DNA of 64,000 bases from Cacajao melanocephalus (Eukaryota > Chordata > Mammalia > Primates > Pitheciidae), in NCBI GenBank assembly GCA_963573385.1, contig CAUYLG010048108.1, positions 1 to 64,000 of the forward strand. The letters run 5' to 3'. A model generated the notes under the pieces. The model was given only the letters and a program-made list of their open reading frames with translations. It ran no database searches and was not told where the DNA came from. Positions within the stretch are counted from its first letter, which is position 1, and each line of letters starts with the position of its first letter. Both the position numbers and the translations under genes were made by a program. Shown piece by piece: positions 52,613 through 64,000 of this stretch.

Positions 52613-53599
52613 GGTTGACTCATAAGAACCACTGCTTTCTGATTCCAACTAGATTATTCACCAGCCTCCAAAATCTCTGAACTTTTGGTTGCTTGTAATT
52701 TCCTTCTCTCATCTCTGCTCATACAAGTAAACCCACTTCCGAGGCACATAATTTGTGGATCACTCTGTATACATTCACATCATTTTACCAGTCTCATCAG
52801 ATTCACTGTCATGAAAGTTAAAAGGTTAAACTTCTCTATAAAAGACTTTCTAGAGTCTCTTACAGCAAGGGGTGATCATATGACCCACTTCTGAAAAATG
52901 ACAAAAAACTGGAAACATGCTGGGTGTAGGAGGGCAAATTTGCTCTACTAATACAGGTATCAAACTTCCCATTTCCTTTTTCTACCCTGCTGTCTAAATA
53001 ATGTTGTAATGGCATGAAGAATAGAGAAGGGAAATTTAGCCCCAGCATCCTCAAGCTGGTGAACCAAAGCCAGGCACCATCTGGCTATAAGCACACTTTA
53101 TATGAGAAAAAATTTCAGTGACTCCCCCTACGTTTAGTTGAAATTTGTCACAGCAGGTCAATGCAGTCTCTAAAGAGCATACCACCCTTTAATATCCAGC
53201 TTAAATTCTGATCATTTCCCTCCAGCCCACAGTAGTTGCTCCCTCTTAATTTTTCTTCTTTTCATGTAGGAAAAGATATGCTGGCTTTGTCATCAGGGAC
53301 CAGAATTAGGATTCTGCCCCTTAGGTTCTAATAAGATAATGCAATTTTTTCGATATTCTTCTGTACGTGCTTTTAGAATGACAAGAAACACCTAGAAGGT
53401 CTAATGTTAAGTGCTAAAGGAGAAAATGGACAACTGCATGATAATTTAAAGGACTAATCCAAAGAAAGGCATGGAGTGAGCCATATAGACATGCTGTTCT
53501 TAGGTAACTCTGCCAGATACAAGTTGCTTAAGGATAGGCAGCATTTCAGATGTAAAGTGAGAGTAATAACACAAGTTTCTAATAATTTATTTATATTAA
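52613..53599. other. Unique intron sequence
   Basis: 52850-53100 has the feel of an old repeat but I cannot assign it. Confidence 0.4.
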
Positions 53600-54100
<501 letters not shown>

Positions 54101-54129
54101 GCTCCCCTGCCCCTCATTTCATATGATAA

Positions 54130-54368
54130 AACCTAACAGGTACATGTAAACTATTGTAAAAGCATCATGTTCCTTATAATATTTTCTGCTCATGTTCCTT
54201 ATAATATTTTCTGCTTCCTAACTCTAAATTGACATCCTTGTCAATCAGGCACCATGTACCTTATCTTCTTTGTTTAACAATTTATCTCTATGAAGGCCAA
54301 AGACTGCAAATTACCCTATCTTTGCACCTTCCAGTGCCTTGCACAAAAATATTCAGTAAATTTTCCCG
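54130..54368 (+). repeat. L2 3' end with an internal tandem duplication
   Basis: 'tctctatgaaggccaaagac' and 'ccttgcacaaaaatattcag' match the L2 tail. The 25-bp unit starting 'catgttccttataat' is repeated exactly at 54166-54190 and 54191-54215. Confidence 0.5.
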
Positions 54369-54388
54369 ACATTAAAAATCCAGAAAAT

Positions 54389-54438
<50 letters not shown>

Positions 54439-54460
54439 AACACATACATATACATATATT
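54389..54460 (+). repeat. (TG)n(TA)n(CA)n microsatellite
   Basis: TG run 54389-54403, TA run to about 54424, then CACA/TACA units. Confidence 0.95.
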
Positions 54461-57048
54461 CACTAACATATTTAAAATTTTCTTAAAGACTCTGGTCACC
54501 AGTAAATCCATATTTAAAATATATTTGTTCATGTAAAATCTATTGAACTATTTTCTATATTTTCTCAATGTTTCCTCTTGCTGTAAAATATTTCTGGTGG
54601 TGCTGTAGTGTATAAGTGTATCATTTGACCTTTCAAAGTACACCGGTAATAAATTTAATAAAAAGTAAAGGTAATAGAATTAAATGAATTTACTGTATAA
54701 ATAAGTCACTGTGATGTGGGGATGACATAAAATGCTTTTTTAAAAATTTTTTCTGGTTAATATTTAAAATCCTTTTTTGTTTTATTAAAGCCACTAAGTT
54801 AAATATATGCAATGCAATATGGAGTAAACTGACTTTAGCCTTAAAGAACGCTTTTTCATGTATGATTATATACTTTTGTTTAAAGATTATGTAAAATATT
54901 TTGTATGATGGCAGCATCTTCAAATTTGTTTGAAGAGTGGCTTTCTTAGAATTTATCCTGAATCCATAAATATTTAGTATATATAAAATAATTTAAGTAA
55001 ACATGTGTTTACTCAAACACACATAACCTTACTTCTGCACTGAGGGTTGAATAATCTGTTTAACTTTAATATACCTGTAATATTTCTTAGTTTTGGTCAC
55101 ACTCTTGAACTTTGAATTCTGGTCACTTGGTCTCCAGTTTCTCTCTGTTTAGAGTCCCACATAAATTCAGAATTTAAAAACTTCCTTCATAATTGAGAAC
55201 TAGTTGAAATCTATCTGCTTGCACTGTGGACATTTTTCAAATCTCATTTTCAAACATATAAACCAAAAAGATGGAGTTGTTCTACTACATCCTGTAGAAA
55301 CCTTATATAAAAACTCTCTCCTTTCCCTCTTTGTAATATATTCTGCCACAGTACATAGTTATGAACATTGATTTTGTTTTTAAATTTCTTATCAAACCAA
55401 GATAAATATTTTTGTGTCTGGATGGTTCAGTAAGTGCTCTACCTGATTATAGTTCTGCTCAATAAGGACTCAGAGATTTATAGTATAAAATAATCCAGCT
55501 CCAGTAAGTGCCTAAATTTTTTCCTGAGGCACAGGAAGGGAATTCAGTTCAATGCTTAAATGCTTTCATAAAGGATTAGATGATATTAAACAAAAAGCAA
55601 TAAACAAGAAAACAAACCGAAAATAGATTTGCCATGTAGATAGCATATACATGAAATATATGTCATAGGATATTAAAAGATACATCCCCTGTCATTACAA
55701 TTTGAACTGAGGTACAGAAATGGGAACAATTGATGATAAATATCTTAACATAATTAAAAGAAATTGCTGATAATTTATTCAGGAGTTGGTGAGAGATAGT
55801 CTCAAAGCTGGTTCTTCAAATTTTATCCCGTCATCTACCTAAATAAAGCTTATCTATAATTAGAGAAACATGTATAGTGAGTATTTATTGGAAAGAATTG
55901 TTAGAATGTTAAATATTTCTCCCCTACACCTGGAACTTCTTCAAGTCAATCCAATCAACCACCTAGAATTCTTCAAGTAGTGAATTTGGGGGATGTGACT
56001 GATGTGGATACTTTTAAAAGTAAAGCTGAGGAGAAAGAGGAAAATGGCAGAGAATTAGAGACAGGAAGCAAGAAGCACTAATAATTAAGGTGAGGAACAA
56101 GTGTGTTAGCTCTTTGCAGAGTCCTCTTGGACTCTGGTAAACAAAAAGGTATGAATTATCTTGAAGGTTACACTGATGAGATGAGTGTATAGACTCCATC
56201 AGCAGTTTTGTTTTGTGATCTGCCACAAATATTGTCCAAGCAGAAAAGGGAGATCTACTATATGTTTCAAAGACAGTGGCATGAGGAAAACCTAAGTTTC
56301 ATGATTTTATATGTAGCACTCCACTCATTCAATAAACACATATATAAAAATATGGCACAAGATAAAATTAAAATACCCTAAATAATAGTTGCTTCCTTGG
56401 CTTATCAGTTAAATGTCTGCTGGAGCCATCTGGATGGTCCAGATATGCTAGTAATCTTGAGTTAGTTTATTTACACTCTGAGGGATAAGGCTATGTTCAG
56501 TCAGATGGTGTGAAATTTCCACAGCTGGTGCAACTCTCTATGCACAGTCATGCCTGTAAAGAAGATGTTTCATCTGAGAACATCTCAGGGAATGGCTATC
56601 AGCCACTGTGTAGATTCCCTACCCAAAGAACCCTGTGACTAGTGCACAAGGAGATCCCTAACACTGCACTCTCAGCTGCGCCAACAGACTCCATTCCTAT
56701 TTTCTTCTGTTTTCTCTCCTGAGTAATCTGTATTAAATATTCTGCAAGGAAACTGTTCTAAGCCAATTAAAAATGGTCAAAAACTTAAATTGTACATTCT
56801 TAGATCTAATAAATAGTCTTCTAATATTTTTGATGCAATGCTATTATGGCCTTAAGGGAAATTTATCAATAACTTAATCACAACAGTTGTCTGTAATAGC
56901 CCTAAGAATATTTGTGCTGAATAATTACAGTGTATAACAACCACTTGGCATAGTATTACATTCATGAAGTTGAGTAAATATCATAAGAAAAATTGTATAA
57001 ATTGGGTTGTCAAGCACTCATAAATAATATTCAGTTCATTTTGACCCA
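54461..57048. other. Unique AT-rich intron sequence
   Basis: Nothing recognised. Confidence 0.5.
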
Positions 57049-57427
57049 TGATATGGCTTGGCTGTGTTCCCACCCAAATTTCATCTTGAATTGTAGCTCC
57101 CATAATCCCTGTGTATGGTGGGAAGGACCCAATGGGAGGCAATTGAAGGATGGGGGCTGTTTCCCCCATGCTATTCTTGTGATAGTGAGTAAGTTCTCAG
57201 GATAGCTGATTGTTTTATAAGGGCGGTATCCCCTTCACTTAGCTCTCATTCTTCTCCTTTTGCCACAATATGAAGAAGTACATGTTCATTTCCACTTCCG
57301 CCATGATTGTAAGTTTCCTAAGGCTTCCCCAGCCATGTAGAACTATGAGTCAATTAAACAACTTTCTTTTATAAATTGCCCAGTCTTGGAGATGTCTTTG
57401 TTAGTAGTGTGAGAACAGACTAACACA
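57049..57427 (+). mobile_element. Solo MaLR LTR (THE1/MSTA type)
   Basis: 379 bp from 'tgatatggcttggctgtgtt' through 'ttgaattgtagctcccataa', 'ttccgccatgattgtaag' and 'cttttataaattgcccagtc' to 'cagactaacaca'. This is a near-complete primate MaLR LTR without internal sequence. The 5-bp flanks do not match clearly. Confidence 0.9.
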
Positions 57428-58160
57428 ATACACATAAATCAATTTTTTTTGCTTCAATGAGAAAATTCAAAATTTTCCAAAGAAAACTTAAAGGAATTTT
57501 CTCAAGGGCTTAAAAAATTTGCTATATCTAAACCACTGAAATATATGACACCTGTCATCTACTTCTATGTTTGCAAATACTTGGCATATTTCAGAAAAAG
57601 AAAATGATGGTAATAAAATTCTGGTGCTATAAGAAAAATTCAACAGTGGCAATGAAATTAATCTCTAAAGAATAAATTCAAGGCACCTGTTTTTCACACT
57701 GTCCTTTGATTCAAAATCTGTACCTGTGTAGAAACCTGTTGTTTCATCTATTTCTAGGCTACACATCGTTTATGCTTGATGTATGTATATGGAAGAAGTG
57801 TGGCAGCGTTTTAAGGATCACCTGGAAACAGGGTCAAGTCTTTACCATAAATGTGGGATATCATTATCTTGGTAAATTTACCATAAATATGGGATGTCAC
57901 CATCTTGGGTAAAAACAAAACAAAACAAAACAAAAAAAAACTCTTCTATTCACAAACTGGGGAAAAACTTGAAAAATAAAAACTATGAGACCTTATCATT
58001 TGAACATTTTCACCTCTACACTAGACAATGATTTAGCTAAAGCAAAAGTGCATAAACGTCTGAAATTCATTATTTCATCTTACAGACAGAGCTTTGAATT
58101 AACTTACAAAGAAACAGAATCACAGAGCTGTTTGTTTCTGTCAATGTGTCTAAATTGGTT
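57428..58160. other. Unique AT-rich intron sequence with a short tandem duplication
   Basis: A roughly 37-bp unit starting 'tttaccataaat' is repeated at about 57840-57912. Nothing else recognised. Confidence 0.5.
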
Positions 58161-58174
58161 TTAACTGCAATATA

Positions 58175-58520
58175 TGAAAATAGCTAAAATTTATCAAATA
58201 CTCACTATATGTGATGGTTAATACTCAGTGTCAACTTGATTGGATTGAGGGATACAAAGTATTAATCCTGGGTGTGTCTGTGTGAGTGTTGCCCAAAAGA
58301 GATTGTAGTCAGTAGGCTGGGGAAGGCCAATCCACCCTTAATCTGATGGGCACAATCTAATCAGCTTCCAGTGAATATAAAGCAAGCCAAAAGATGTGAA
58401 AAGATCAGATGGGTCTAGCCTCCCAGACTACATCATTCTCCTGTGCTGCATGCTTCCTAAAACACTATGTGTCACAGATAGTTCTAAACATTTATAAAGC
58501 TGATTTAAGTGGTCATGTAA
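58175..58520 (-). repeat. MIR SINE interrupted by an LTR fragment
   Basis: 'aaatagctaaaatttatcaa' before the LTR and 'cactatgtgtcacagatagt' plus 'ctaaacatttataaagctga' after it read as one reversed MIR. Confidence 0.5.
58210..58462 (+). mobile_element. ERVL/MaLR-type LTR fragment, 3'-truncated
   Basis: Starts 'tgtgatggttaatactcagt', with 'gtgtcaacttgattggattg' and 'tgggtgtgtctgtgtgagtg', typical of a common mammalian LTR. The 3' half is missing. The exact family is not certain. Confidence 0.55.
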
Positions 58521-60168
58521 TTGCCCGACTTTAGGTTTCCTCTGCCTTCCTTTCTGAAATATTTACTTTACTTGATATATGGTAAAATTTCCAAGGCATT
58601 ACTCCCAAAGTTCTTAATTATACTAGGAGAAACATACGCATAAAAATACCTAGATCTTAAGAATATTCTGGTAAACATCTATTAAGTTATAGTAAACGTA
58701 AAACAGACAAAGAAGATGTCTAAATGCACTAAGGAAGCTTCATACAGACACTTGTAGCTGGGCCTATAAAGGAGAATAGGATGTGGATTGAAACCTATGT
58801 GTACAAAATCTTTCTAGACAGATAGAAGATCCTATGTAAAATTGACTGAAGAGACAAGAAAATGCCATGCAAATACAAGCAAAGGTGAATTTATATAAGA
58901 GATAAAATTGTACACAAGGAAATCACTATGTTTTTGAGAAATATTGAGAGTTAAAGTGAGAAAATTACTTTAGAGTCAGGTCTTGGTGGGCCTTAATGTC
59001 ACAGCGTGTAGGTAAGACTTTGCATTGCTTTATTTAGAACTCTTGGAGGTAACTGAGGTGTTCTTAGGAAAGGTGAGTATAGCAATGCATACAGAATGCA
59101 CTGTGCTAAAGATTGCCTCATAATGGATTTCATTATACTACATACAGGACAAAAGCAACCTGACTCTGGAAATGTTGACAGGATCAAATGCTCCGTCAAT
59201 TAGCGCTTACACAGTGGTTAATATTTTTAATGTGTCTCGCATGATTAGGAATAATATTATTACTTTTGTTCTAAAACCTAGATTCTCTTTACCATTTTTA
59301 AATAAATAAAACCAATAGTATAAAATCCCATATATACTTGCAAAATATATCATCTAAAATTCACTCTTCTCTTCCAGCCCTATGCCGTGTATAGTTAGCA
59401 TTTTCATCAAACATTTCTTTATATTCTCATAAACTAGAAAAACTGTGCAGTACTCTTGAATGTATTAGAATATTTTAAAAGTAACATATTTTAAGGCATG
59501 TGAATAACTTTCTCAAACAATTTTAATAACAATCTTTGTAATTATAGTATCCTATTAAATGACCAGTCTGCTAAAGTCTTTCTTTAAATGACATCTTATA
59601 TATGGCAAAAATTTTATCCTATAATTTGATACGATTTCTCAAAGATGATAGAATCTGAATAAATTATGAAAGACTATTTTGTAGACCTCTAAGAGTGAAA
59701 AATTATTTTTAAGTCTAGCGACTTGCACATATATAGGAGGCACCAAAATATTGATGGTGTTTCCCACTACCAAAGCATATAATGTGGGAAGACTTCTTTT
59801 TTGTCAGATTTAAGATTCTTTTTGCCTTACTTATATCTAGAGTGCATCCAATAGCATTTACAAACATTTTATTGCAGGAAGTATATAATTAAGGAGAATT
59901 GGCGCAATGGAAATACATTTTTTGGGGGGAAGATAGTATATTATGCTGAGTAAAAGGGAATGTTAATTTATCAATTAGATTAAAATCTGACAAACCAGTT
60001 AAGAGATGATTATTTGCTCTAAGGAGAAAGGCCAAAAGGTATTTGAACTTATCAGAAGGACCCACAAGTAGATGGATTCTTTCTTTAGGAAAGCAAAAGA
60101 TTGGAAAAAAAAAAATCAGCTATCTCAACTTTAGGACTAAAATCAGCTGGGGGGAAAAAAAAACCAGT
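58521..60168. other. Unique AT-rich intron sequence
   Basis: Nothing recognised. Confidence 0.5.
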
Positions 60169-60385
60169 CTACAGCCTGGCCAACATGGCAAAACCCCTTC
60201 TCTACTAAAAATACAAAAATTAGCTGGGCGTGTTTGGTGGGCTCCTATAATCACAGCTATTCGAGAGGCTGAGACTGGATAATCTCTTGAACCCAGGAGG
60301 TGAAGGTTGCAATGAGCCAAGACCACGCCATTGCACTCTCCAGCCTGGAAACAACTGTGAAACTCCGTCTCAAAAATAAAACAGA
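60169..60385 (+). repeat. 5'-truncated Alu SINE
   Basis: Begins inside the left arm at 'acagcctggccaacatggca' and ends 'gaaactccgtctcaaaaata'. Confidence 0.92.
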
Positions 60386-60949
60386 ACAAGTCTAAAATAT
60401 CTAAAATCTTAAACCTTAAACAAATATAAACCTCACAATGAACAATGCATTTCTTTTAAAAAAAAAAAAAAAAAAGAATGCTGCTTTTTTTTTGGGAGAT
60501 ACAATGTCACAAACACTGACCATTATTTTTTCAATAAAATTGGATAGTTTTGTAAATTATTAATAAAAATGTATTTCTTAAATTAATTTTATAAAAATGT
60601 AGCTGCAAAAAATTAAGATCACAAATGTAAGGTTATTACAGATTAGCAAAGTGTAATTGAAACTTCTCAATGTTCCTGAAAGTAAGCTTGAACTTACCTA
60701 TTTTTTTTTTTGCTTTAAGTCTATTCTATACGAGTTTAGTAAATAATCATCTATTACAATACTTAAATTAAATGTCAAATGCACTGAAAACGAAACAGCT
60801 GAAAACTTTTTTAATGTTTTGAATCCTACTGGCCTTGTACACAACTGCCTTTTGACAATTTTGCAGTTATCCATAGTGAAGGCTTAATAAAGAGCATTGT
60901 GTACTATGCAAAAGATGATTTTTTGCAGAAGAAATATTCCCACATTATA
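60386..60949. other. Unique AT-rich intron sequence
   Basis: Contains an A-run at 60459-60475. Nothing else recognised. Confidence 0.5.
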
Positions 60950-61018
60950 GAATGCATTAGGTATCCATGTAACCAAAAACCAACTGTACCCCCCCAAAAT
61001 GACTGAAACTTTAAAAAA
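60950..61018 (+). repeat. Very short L1 3' end
   Basis: 'ccatgtaaccaaaaaccaac' and 'tgtacccccccaaaatgact', then A-rich sequence, matches the last ~60 bases of an L1PB/L1MA 3' UTR. Confidence 0.55.
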
Positions 61019-63172
61019 AGAATGCATCAGGGACAGAAGTATTTTGGTCCTGTCTAGTCATTTTTATGGTAATTTCTCTTAACACAGTATCATGTTCAAA
61101 CTGATTATTTCTTCAGAAATTATAATCATTGTAAGTTTTTGCTATGTCTCAGTCATGTATATATCCCCACCACACATATGTTTTCTGCTCTTCTAGATAA
61201 CTGTAATCCTTGTATAAATTTTGGGCATATAGAACATATCTAATTGGGATTTTGGCTCCACAATTTCCTAGAATTATTTCTCTGCGGTTACTAAAATAAA
61301 GCTCCAATGCTAATTTCCAAGAAATCTTTCATATTAAAGTTGAAATGATAATACAAAGTGAGAAGTAGTATTGGATCTTTTATCTTCCTAGTAGATTAAA
61401 CTGAAAATAGAATAAAAATACAAAAACACTGGATTTTTAGCTATATAGATTTTGTTTCAACACAGTTTGCTCTATTTAACATAAGCCTTTTCTTGAATGC
61501 ACCCTCACCTCTCTTGGATGACTTTATTATGTTTTATCTTTCTTCCAAACTTTGTCAATATATTTAGTTTTTGGCAAAGAAAAAGATATCTCAAAGGGTC
61601 CTTTGCTAAAACATGGAAAGCTGCCTAAGGGATAAAGTAACAAAAAAGTATACTATCATTCTCACAAAATGGCTTTAAAAACACTAGTGTCATATATTAA
61701 ACCGAGCTGGAATCCTAGAGTTCAAATATAATATATATTTCCAGCTTTTGATATTAGGGTTGTGAACTTTATTTTCCTCCTAATGATACTTATAAATTAT
61801 CTTAACACAATCTTGAAATGCTTTTGTTAAAAATAAATTATGCTATATAGATTATTTTATTTTTAGGTCTCATCATTTGAACAAAGTAATGTATGTTGAA
61901 CTAGCAACCTTATAATTAAACTACACTGTAACTCTGTTAACTGCATTACCCCCCCACCACAACTACATTAAGATAAACTAAATTATCCTGCTTTAGGCAT
62001 ATATGATTTAGAAATCTGGGGCAACAGATGTTCTCAGGGTATCTTTGCAAATGTCCATCCCTTTACTCTTCACTTGACTCTATATTGTAAGGCTTCCATT
62101 AATACCAATAAATTTTTAGAAATTTGATTTATTCTTTATTTTATTTGGAGGCCAATGAAGATAGGTTAGCTTAAAAATTACAAGCTCAGCCATCTCTGAG
62201 ACTTTCAGAACAGAGGCATGTGGCTTTCTTCATTCATCGAATTACGGGAGAGTGAACTCAAATAATCATTATGTGCACTTATATTTGTTACATTTGAAGA
62301 AGAATGAAATAACTTGAATAGATCTTTGACTTCCTTCAACAAATGTACTTAGCATGTGCAAATGATTTTTTTAATTAAAAGACTATTTAAGGTCTTGCTG
62401 TTAGAATTACCTGTGTTCTAACATATAAAATTATGAAAATTTATAATTTTAGTTACTGAAAATGTTCATGATTAGTGGTAATCCTATGCTGGAGCACCAC
62501 TGGGGTATTTTGCTGTTGTTGCTGTTGGTGTTGATAGTGTTTATAGCCCCAGATGTAATTTGCATATTTTAAAACTGTATATTTAGTTGCTTTTCAAATG
62601 TATACCATAATTTTATGTACGTAGGGTTTCCCCCTCTGTGGATCCCAAACAAATTCCAGACAGGAATGTAGAGAAAATCTTGAGTTATACCCACCTAAAA
62701 AAATGGACCCATAAAATTACATGTCAGGGGTTATGTAGTGGCACTTCATTAACACCTTCAATGCTTTCCACGAGTACTGAGTAATGACAAATGGCTTGCT
62801 TCAACCAACTCAGAGTCTGTAATCTGACTTCTTCAGTAATTGCTTGCAGACAAACCAGTCTGCTAGTGGGATTCTTAATAGTTGAGTTTAACCTGATTAT
62901 ATTTATTGTGAATTGCAAATATTTTTATACACTGATTTTAGGTTTTCTTTTCATAGGTTTTCTTCCCCTCTTTGTTTACCCTCTCATGCTGTTTCTTGGT
63001 TCCTACATCACTATCCAGTGTTTATGCTCACCTCTTGACAAAGATTTAGCAAAGTTTACCCTCTTACTAAATTGAAGACACAGATTACTATTTTATCTTG
63101 AGTTTTAGTTTCATCTTCTTATCACAAAAATTAGTTAATACTTTGTCAAATGGTAATTATATTTACCAATAC
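61019..63172. other. Unique AT-rich intron sequence
   Basis: Nothing recognised. Open frames around 62724-63075 have no domain. Confidence 0.5.
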
Positions 63173-63459
63173 TTTTTTTTTGAGACTGAGTCTTGTTCTG
63201 TTGCCCAGGTCAGAGTGCAGTGGTGTGATCTGGGCTTACTACAGCCTCTCCCTCCCGGGTTCACGCAGTTCTCCTGCCTCAGCCTCCTGAGTAGCTGGGA
63301 CTACAGGTGTGCACCACCATGCTCAGCTAATTTTTTTTGTTAGTAGAGATGGGGTTTAACCTTATTGGCCAGGCTGGTCTCGAACTCCTAACATCGTGAT
63401 CCACCTGTCTCAGCCTCCTAAAGTTCTAGGATTACAGGTGTGAGACACAAAGTCCGGCC
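63173..63459 (-). repeat. Alu (S-type) SINE, reversed, with target-site duplication
   Basis: T-run, 'gactgagtcttgttctgttg', ending 'gacacaaagtccggcc'. It is flanked by 'taccaatac' (63164-63172) and 'tatcaatac' (63460-63468). Confidence 0.95.
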
Positions 63460-63479
63460 TATCAATACCTTTTCATTAA

Positions 63480-64000
63480 TTTCTACAGATACCTGTGTTT
63501 CTTTGTTACCATGCCTTTCATGGCTTCAAAATCCTCTTTAAGTTGTATTATTGAACAAATCTTTCAGAAAAGGTCTTTATTGGTTTTGTCCCCTAAAGCT
63601 GCTCTGAAAATATCTTTATTTTTGGTATAATGCTGAAATATTTTAGTAGAGAAGATATTTTATGTGAGTATTTTCCTTCAGTTCTATGTATATACTACAT
63701 AGTATACTCTGAGATCTATTTTATTGCTGAGAAATCTGTTGCAATCTGTTTTCATTTGTTTATGCGTAATCTTTTCTCAGGGCCTTGAAAATCTCTTAAT
63801 GTTTCATTATCTGAATTTCACACCACTGTGCCCAAGTGGATACTAAATTTTATTTAACTTTCAATGTGAGGACTTAGTTATTTCCTAAGATCTTAGAAAA
63901 CAAAATAAAACAAAACTCCCAGCTACTATTCCTTCAAATTTTCTTCCTCTACTATCATTTTATTTTTGTATTCAAACAATTTGATTTTACTTACTATGGA
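63480..64000 (-). repeat. Probable old L1/HAL1 fragment, reversed
   Basis: 'gctgagaaatctgttgcaat', 'gggccttgaaaatctcttaa' and 'attccttcaaattttcttcc' resemble the antisense of L1M/HAL1. It runs past the right edge. Confidence 0.5.

Overview
This window is primate nuclear DNA, most likely human. It is AT-rich, has no compact gene arrangement, and is full of Alu, L1, L2, MIR, MaLR/ERV LTR and Tigger copies. AluY-type copies and an L1PA-like 3' end point to an Old World primate or ape.

The only real gene is a three-exon piece of ADAMTS16, a secreted metalloprotease, on the minus strand: exons at 4196-4368, 2316-2446 and 238-361, in transcription order. All three have intact reading frames, AG acceptors, GT donors and matching phases. 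They encode the end of the first thrombospondin repeat, the cysteine-rich domain and the start of the spacer. The next downstream exon would lie before position 1. I found no further upstream exon, so 4369-64000 reads as one intron of at least 59.6 kb. Human ADAMTS16 lies in 5p15.3 (established knowledge); that placement is inferred from the gene, not seen here.

Layout. 1-4370: ADAMTS16 exons with L2 fragments in the introns. 5-8 kb: an L1 3' end abutting a solo class II-like ERV LTR with an internal tandem repeat, then a long L2. 10-20 kb: Alu plus CA repeat, a class I ERV LTR, MIRs and a possible reversed LTR. 20.2-21.8 kb: AluJ, a Tigger2-like DNA transposon and a second Tigger-type element split by an AluY-like copy. 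22.4-27.0 kb: one L1 insertion with perfect 17-bp target-site duplications, an internal deletion, a small retrocopy inserted in ORF2 and an expanded TA/TG microsatellite. 27.7-36.5 kb: three Alus, a decayed MIA2/CTAGE-like processed pseudogene (about 30.2-31.9 kb), an antisense L1 piece and an MLT1-like LTR. 36.5-64 kb: mostly unique AT-rich intron with scattered L2, MIR, L1, Alu and LTR copies, including an Alu whose tail has become a roughly 190-bp microsatellite.

I see no operon, CRISPR, phage, toxin or other undescribed system. The items most worth a second look are the LTR as a possible intronic antisense promoter, the MIA2/CTAGE-like pseudogene, the retrocopy inside the L1, and the palindromic microsatellites. 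Repeat family names are from memory of consensus sequences and should be confirmed with a repeat database.
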